From positions 1 through 17,232 of the forward strand of contig CAKTXO010000024.1 of the NCBI GenBank assembly GCA_934630985.1: 17,232 nucleotides of DNA, read 5' to 3'. The position numbers and the translations under genes were made by a program. Positions 14,372 through 17,232 of the stretch are shown here, one piece after another. Source of the stretch: an uncultured Oscillospiraceae bacterium. Its GTDB lineage: Bacteria > Bacillota > Clostridia > Oscillospirales > Oscillospiraceae. Position 1 is the first letter of the stretch, and each line of letters opens with the position of its first letter. The notes beneath the pieces are model-generated. The model did not search any database. It saw nothing but the letters and a program-made list of their open reading frames with translations, and was not told where the DNA came from.

Positions 14372-16234
14372 TCACGGATTGTCAGCATGGGGTTGCAGCC
14401 GCACACTTTCCGCAATCGGCAGAAGCTCCTCTGCGGTGAAACTGTTACTGTACAACTTGAAAGAGGTTCCCTTCTCAGGAGTGCCGATCAACCATACTAC
14501 GGAGGCACTTGCACCGTTCTGTAGTGTTGCTCCTGTGCAGCCTTGGATGGTTTTCATCTGAACCGGGTTCTCTCCGGTGCCGATGCACATACGAGCCACA
14601 TCTTCCATATTGGAGCAATCCGTAACATAGCTTTCGTATTCAAAATAAATGTCCTGATTGGTCTTCGGGTTAAAATACCACCGGCGGACATAGGAATACC
14701 AGTCACCGCCATCTTCCAAGGGCCATCCTGTCAATCCATCCTCCACCATACCGGCGGGCAAAGCAGTGATTCGGTAATCACCCAGCTGCTCCAAGGCCTG
14801 GGTCGTCTTGTCCGCAAAGGTTGGTTTTAACTCCGGGCCTATCCCCACGCTCTTTGCCACCGCAATCAAATCCACTGCATCCCCGGCCGTCAAAGTAAAC
14901 GCGAATCCTTTGGCCGCATCTGTCCAAATCAGACTGTTTCCCGCCAAATAGCCAAGGTTCCCGTTGATATCCACCTGCTGCGGCTGGCCCATTCCGTCAA
15001 ACTGTCTGCCCCACTGGCCTAAACGAAAATAAACCGTATAGGACATTTCCTCTCCCGCGGCATTTTCATATCGGATCATCTGTTCTCCGTATGCCGGATC
15101 GCTGACAAAGGTAATGACATATCCATCCGGCACCGCCTGTGGATATACCGGCTCCCAGCCTACATAGGTATCGTCGTCCTGTTCCAGTTCAATGGAATAG
15201 TCTGACCCCAAATAGAGCGAAGAGACTTCCAGCGGTTCTCCGGGTGCCACACTTTCTGCCATGGCAAGAATATCCACATTCCCATCGTCCACGGACAGCA
15301 TAGCGTTGAAGCCCTCCTGCTCGTTCTTCCAGAACAGCAGCCGCTGACCGGAACTGATGGTCATCATTTTTCCGGGCTGCCCGCCAACCGACTCCTCTGT
15401 CCAGACGCAGGTGTCGTGGGGCGGGTCAGAAATGTCGCTTAAATCCTCCGTGCAAGAGACGCAATAGGTAATTCCGCCGCTGTCGCTGCTGTAATTGATA
15501 ACCATCGTGCCGGAACTGTCGGGAGACACATGCCCGAGGCTGTAACCCTCCGGAATCTGCTGAGGATACCACACATCCCAGATTTCCCCATTCCGGCACC
15601 AAAAGAACAAGGGCAGTTCTTTCCCAAAATCCACACTTTCCGCCACAGCCGGCAAATCAACCGCCATATCCTGTGTAAACAGTCCGGCGTAGTAGCCCTC
15701 GGCCTCGTTGTGCCATGCCAGCGCCTGCGCGCCCTTTTCCGAAACCTGCAAGACGGCATCCCAGCCGGACACCGTCAGACCGGTTTCCTCCCTCGGTGGA
15801 GCCAACGTACCTGTAATGGCCTGGCTGGTGGAAATGCTGAAAGAGATCGTCTTCCCCTCGTCATTGCGGTAGCAGATATTTCTGGTAGTGTGATTCAATG
15901 CCGAACCCTCTGCCAGGCGGTAGCCCTCCGGCAGCTTCTGGGGATAGCAGCTGGCGAGTACACTTTTGACAGGTGCTTCTGACGCTTCTGCGTCTGTTTG
16001 GATCGTTTCTGTTGGCACATTGTGCTGAATCAGTCTCATATGGATCCGGGCATAAACCGCCACCGCACAGCCCACCAGCAGCAGCGTCAGGGCAATCACG
16101 GCAGCAATCAGCAGCGGACTGCGCAAGCGGCTGCGCTTTTGGGCTGAAAAGCTGCTCACAGTGTCTTTTTCCGCTTCCTCAATGTACTTGCGGTTGATGT
16201 AGGATAGTCCCAGAAACAATTCTTTGCCGTTCAT
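14372..16234 (-). CDS. Large membrane anti-sigma-like protein with four tandem DUF4367-like modules
   Basis: A 620-residue protein. ATG 16234 overlaps the sigma stop by 4 nt (ATGA) and has AGGAGG 10 nt upstream; the longer frame to 16360 is a shadow of the sigma gene. A short cytoplasmic segment (1-38) with ELFLGLSYINRKYIEEAE, like those of sigma-partner proteins, is followed by one membrane helix (about 40-61) and a large outer region. Three modules open with YPQ-x2-P-E/D-G-Y (97-105, 223-231, 364-372) and close with A-E/K-SV motifs (198-201, 327-330, 460-463). A fourth, more diverged module runs from about 485 to IAESV at 607-611. The modules resemble DUF4367. It probably sequesters the coupled sigma factor and senses a surface signal; neither is proven. 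It is much larger than its paralogue at 1715-2452. Confidence 0.82.
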   Translation of the reverse strand: MNGKELFLGLSYINRKYIEEAEKDTVSSFSAQKRSRLRSPLLIAAVIALTLLLVGCAVAVYARIHMRLIQHNVPTETIQTDAEASEAPVKSVLASCYPQKLPEGYRLAEGSALNHTTRNICYRNDEGKTISFSISTSQAITGTLAPPREETGLTVSGWDAVLQVSEKGAQALAWHNEAEGYYAGLFTQDMAVDLPAVAESVDFGKELPLFFWCRNGEIWDVWYPQQIPEGYSLGHVSPDSSGTMVINYSSDSGGITYCVSCTEDLSDISDPPHDTCVWTEESVGGQPGKMMTISSGQRLLFWKNEQEGFNAMLSVDDGNVDILAMAESVAPGEPLEVSSLYLGSDYSIELEQDDDTYVGWEPVYPQAVPDGYVITFVSDPAYGEQMIRYENAAGEEMSYTVYFRLGQWGRQFDGMGQPQQVDINGNLGYLAGNSLIWTDAAKGFAFTLTAGDAVDLIAVAKSVGIGPELKPTFADKTTQALEQLGDYRITALPAGMVEDGLTGWPLEDGGDWYSYVRRWYFNPKTNQDIYFEYESYVTDCSNMEDVARMCIGTGENPVQMKTIQGCTGATLQNGASASVVWLIGTPEKGTSFKLYSNSFTAEELLPIAESVRLQPHADNP

Positions 16235-16785
16235 ACCTGGATTTCCTCCTTTTGAAGATACGCACGCAGCTTTTCCTTCGTTCTGCTCAGCTGCATTTTC
16301 ACCTTGCTTTCCGTCATGCCGTATCGCTGGGCAATCTCCGCGATGGTCTCCACATACCAATACCGCCGCAGGAAAATCAGTCGGCTGTCCGCGGGAAGGC
16401 TTTCCAGAAACCCGTCCAGAATGCGCCCCAGCTCTTTCCCCCGCATTTCACGCTCCCGACTGGCATCGGGAATGCACCGCTCCATCTCCTCTGTCAGCGA
16501 AACCACCGCTGCTCTTCGCTTGGCCGCCATGTTCCAGTCCAGCCGGTTCAGGGACAGATGACGGCAGATGGACGCAAGAAAGGCAAAGAAATATTGGGGT
16601 CGCTGGGGCGGGATCGCCTTCCAGGTTTCTAAGTATGTATCATTCACGCTTTCCTCCGCATCTTCCCGGCTGCGCAAAATATTTCTCGCCAAGGCATTCA
16701 GCTTCCGGCCATAGGCGGCGTCTGTTTCCTGGATGGCATCCTCATTTCTCACCCAGAACAATGCGATAATTTCGGTGTCTTCCAC
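16231..16785 (-). CDS. ECF-type sigma-70 family factor
   Basis: A 184-residue sigma factor with region 2 at about 24-86 (RSREDAEESVNDTYLETWKAIPPQ at 38-61, given here only as a landmark) and region 4 at about 122-178 (LPADSRLIFLRRYWY then an MTESKVKMQLSR recognition helix). The start is GTG 16785, with AGGAAG 9 nt upstream. It is a close paralogue of the sigma factor at 2449-3006: the first 60 residues align with no gap. It is translationally coupled by a 4-nt ATGA overlap to the large anti-sigma-like gene. It should direct RNA polymerase to a small regulon in response to a surface signal, possibly including its own operon; the promoter is not clear to me, although TATCAT at 16855-16860 could be a -10. 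Confidence 0.9.
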   Translation of the reverse strand: MEDTEIIALFWVRNEDAIQETDAAYGRKLNALARNILRSREDAEESVNDTYLETWKAIPPQRPQYFFAFLASICRHLSLNRLDWNMAAKRRAAVVSLTEEMERCIPDASREREMRGKELGRILDGFLESLPADSRLIFLRRYWYVETIAEIAQRYGMTESKVKMQLSRTKEKLRAYLQKEEIQV

Positions 16786-16871
16786 TTTGAGTCACTTCCT
16801 TTTCTTTTATTCCTCACCCTGACAGTAAGATTTCCGATTCCAAAAGTCACATCTATGATAACATTTTTTCG

Positions 16872-16916
16872 AAAAAAGAAAACGCCCAAAATCCTCTGAA
16901 AACCAGAGATTTTGGG
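16872..16916 (-). terminator. Leftward intrinsic terminator
   Basis: CCCAAAAT plus CTCTG (16885-16898, one bulged C) pairs with CAGAG plus ATTTTGGG (16904-16916). On the minus strand it is followed by a T-rich tail, CGTTTTCTTTTTT. It would end a transcript entering from the right, upstream of the sigma gene at 16785. Confidence 0.65.
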
Positions 16917-16950
16917 TGCCGGTGACCGGACTTAAGTACGCTGCGGTGCA
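16915..16950. repeat. 36-nt imperfect direct repeat, copy a
   Basis: Begins GGTGCCGGTGACCGGACTT. About four fifths of positions match 17010-17045. It includes the 8-bp palindrome ACTTAAGT. On the minus strand it looks like the T-arm and acceptor 3' strand of a leucine-type tRNA with a damaged T-loop. Confidence 0.5.
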
Positions 16951-17009
16951 TTTTGATTGGTTCCAGGCAGGCTGCTCCGCAAAAACACTCCGTGAGGGAT
17001 GATGCGTTC

Positions 17010-17045
17010 GGTGCCGCTAACCGGACTCGAGTACACTAAGGAGCA
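17010..17045. repeat. 36-nt imperfect direct repeat, copy b
   Basis: Begins GGTGCCGCTAACCGGACTC and includes the palindrome ACTCGAGT in the same place as ACTTAAGT in copy a. AACCGGACTC (17019-17028) also pairs with GAGTCCGGTT at 17103-17112. Confidence 0.5.
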
Positions 17046-17112
17046 CCCGGCGTTTCCGCCGGGTGGCAACAGTCCACCGGACTGTTGCATTTACATGGGT
17101 TTGAGTCCGGTT
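17019..17112. other. Candidate folded RNA or element end: outer stem with two hairpins
   Basis: Outer arms AACCGGACTC (17019-17028) and GAGTCCGGTT (17103-17112) enclose CACCCGGCG/CGCCGGGTG (17044-17065, loop TTTC) and GCAACAGTCC/GGACTGTTGC (17066-17088, loop ACC), directly abutting. All three stems are perfect. A terminator follows at 17124. It could be a small RNA, a transposon end or a decayed tRNA-like sequence. Confidence 0.4.
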
Positions 17113-17123
17113 GTGGCGCAAAA

Positions 17124-17154
17124 AAGGGCACCCGCAAGGGGTGCCCTTATTTTG
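17124..17154. terminator. Bidirectional terminator-like hairpin
   Basis: AAGGGCACCC (17124-17133) pairs with GGGTGCCCTT (17139-17148). Rightward it is followed by ATTTT; leftward, the run of A before it gives a T6 tract. Leftward termination should be the stronger. Confidence 0.75.
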
Positions 17155-17160
17155 GTGTCC

Positions 17161-17206
17161 AAAACCACATCAACCGACCCATGGATGGCTGATGTGGTTT
17201 TCTTAC
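17161..17206. terminator. Hairpin with terminator features at the window end
   Basis: AAAACCACATCA (17161-17172) pairs perfectly with TGATGTGGTTTT (17190-17201), with a 17-nt loop and TTTTCTT at the right side. It could terminate rightward transcription, although the loop is large for an intrinsic terminator. Confidence 0.5.
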
Positions 17207-17232
17207 TGCAATGCCGGTTACTTTTCCAACAA

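Larger units (their letters stand above)
16786..17232. other. Gene-free region with dense inverted repeats
   Basis: No credible coding sequence. It contains the sigma leader (16786-16870), a leftward terminator, two imperfect 36-nt direct repeats (16915-16950 and 17010-17045), two perfect hairpins enclosed by a 10-bp long-range stem (17019-17112), a bidirectional terminator, and a 12-bp hairpin near the end. The sequence motifs resemble the 3' halves of tRNAs without forming one. Confidence 0.7.

Noticed and set aside
16915..17120. Possible tRNA gene
   Set aside because: Only T-arm and acceptor-like fragments are present; the T-loop is altered and no D-arm, anticodon arm or matching 5' acceptor strand could be found.

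Overview
The window looks like chromosomal DNA of a GC-rich Gram-positive anaerobe, most likely a gut Clostridia member of the Oscillospiraceae/Ruminococcaceae type. The reasons are strong AGGAGG-type ribosome binding sites, sigma-A-like promoters (TTGnnn-17-TAtaaT), ECF-type sigma factors coupled to membrane anti-sigma-like proteins, a ferredoxin-domain aldo/keto reductase, and short inverted-repeat elements of a kind common between genes in such genomes. This placement is inference; there is no rRNA or other marker gene here. I see no complete tRNA, CRISPR array, transposase or phage gene.

Layout. 1-695 is gene-free and repeat-rich. 696-3006 (minus) holds an ECF-type sigma factor whose best start is a non-standard ACG, a membrane anti-sigma-like protein overlapping it by 4 nt, and a lipoprotein separated from them by an inserted inverted-repeat element. 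3190-4068 (plus) is a DMT/YdcZ-like membrane protein. 4274-8266 (plus) is a sugar-acid module: CdaR/PucR-type regulator, GntP-family permease and MOFRL-type glycerate 2-kinase. 8408-10963 (plus) is a membrane hybrid histidine kinase with a C-terminal receiver domain. The next genes are all on the minus strand: a metallo-beta-lactamase-fold hydrolase (11096-11890), a lipoprotein with aspartate-rich loops (12139-12879), and an aldo/keto reductase with two 4Fe-4S motifs (13010-14122). A second sigma/anti-sigma pair (14372-16785, minus) follows, this time with a large four-module extracellular domain. 16786-17232 is gene-free and rich in inverted repeats and terminator-like hairpins.

How the genes may work together. 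The central module should import a sugar acid, probably glycerate, and phosphorylate it to 2-phosphoglycerate for lower glycolysis, under control of the CdaR-like protein. A hairpin between permease and kinase may set their expression ratio. The two sigma/anti-sigma pairs are paralogous surface-sensing units. The kinase has no response regulator or HPt gene beside it.

The most notable points are the ACG start of the first sigma factor, the -10 box of the hydrolase promoter lying inside a perfect 11-bp inverted repeat, three copies of a MITE-like element, four repeats in the second anti-sigma protein, and the folded non-coding region at the right end. I found no convincing entirely new multi-gene system; the right-end structured region is the least explained part.
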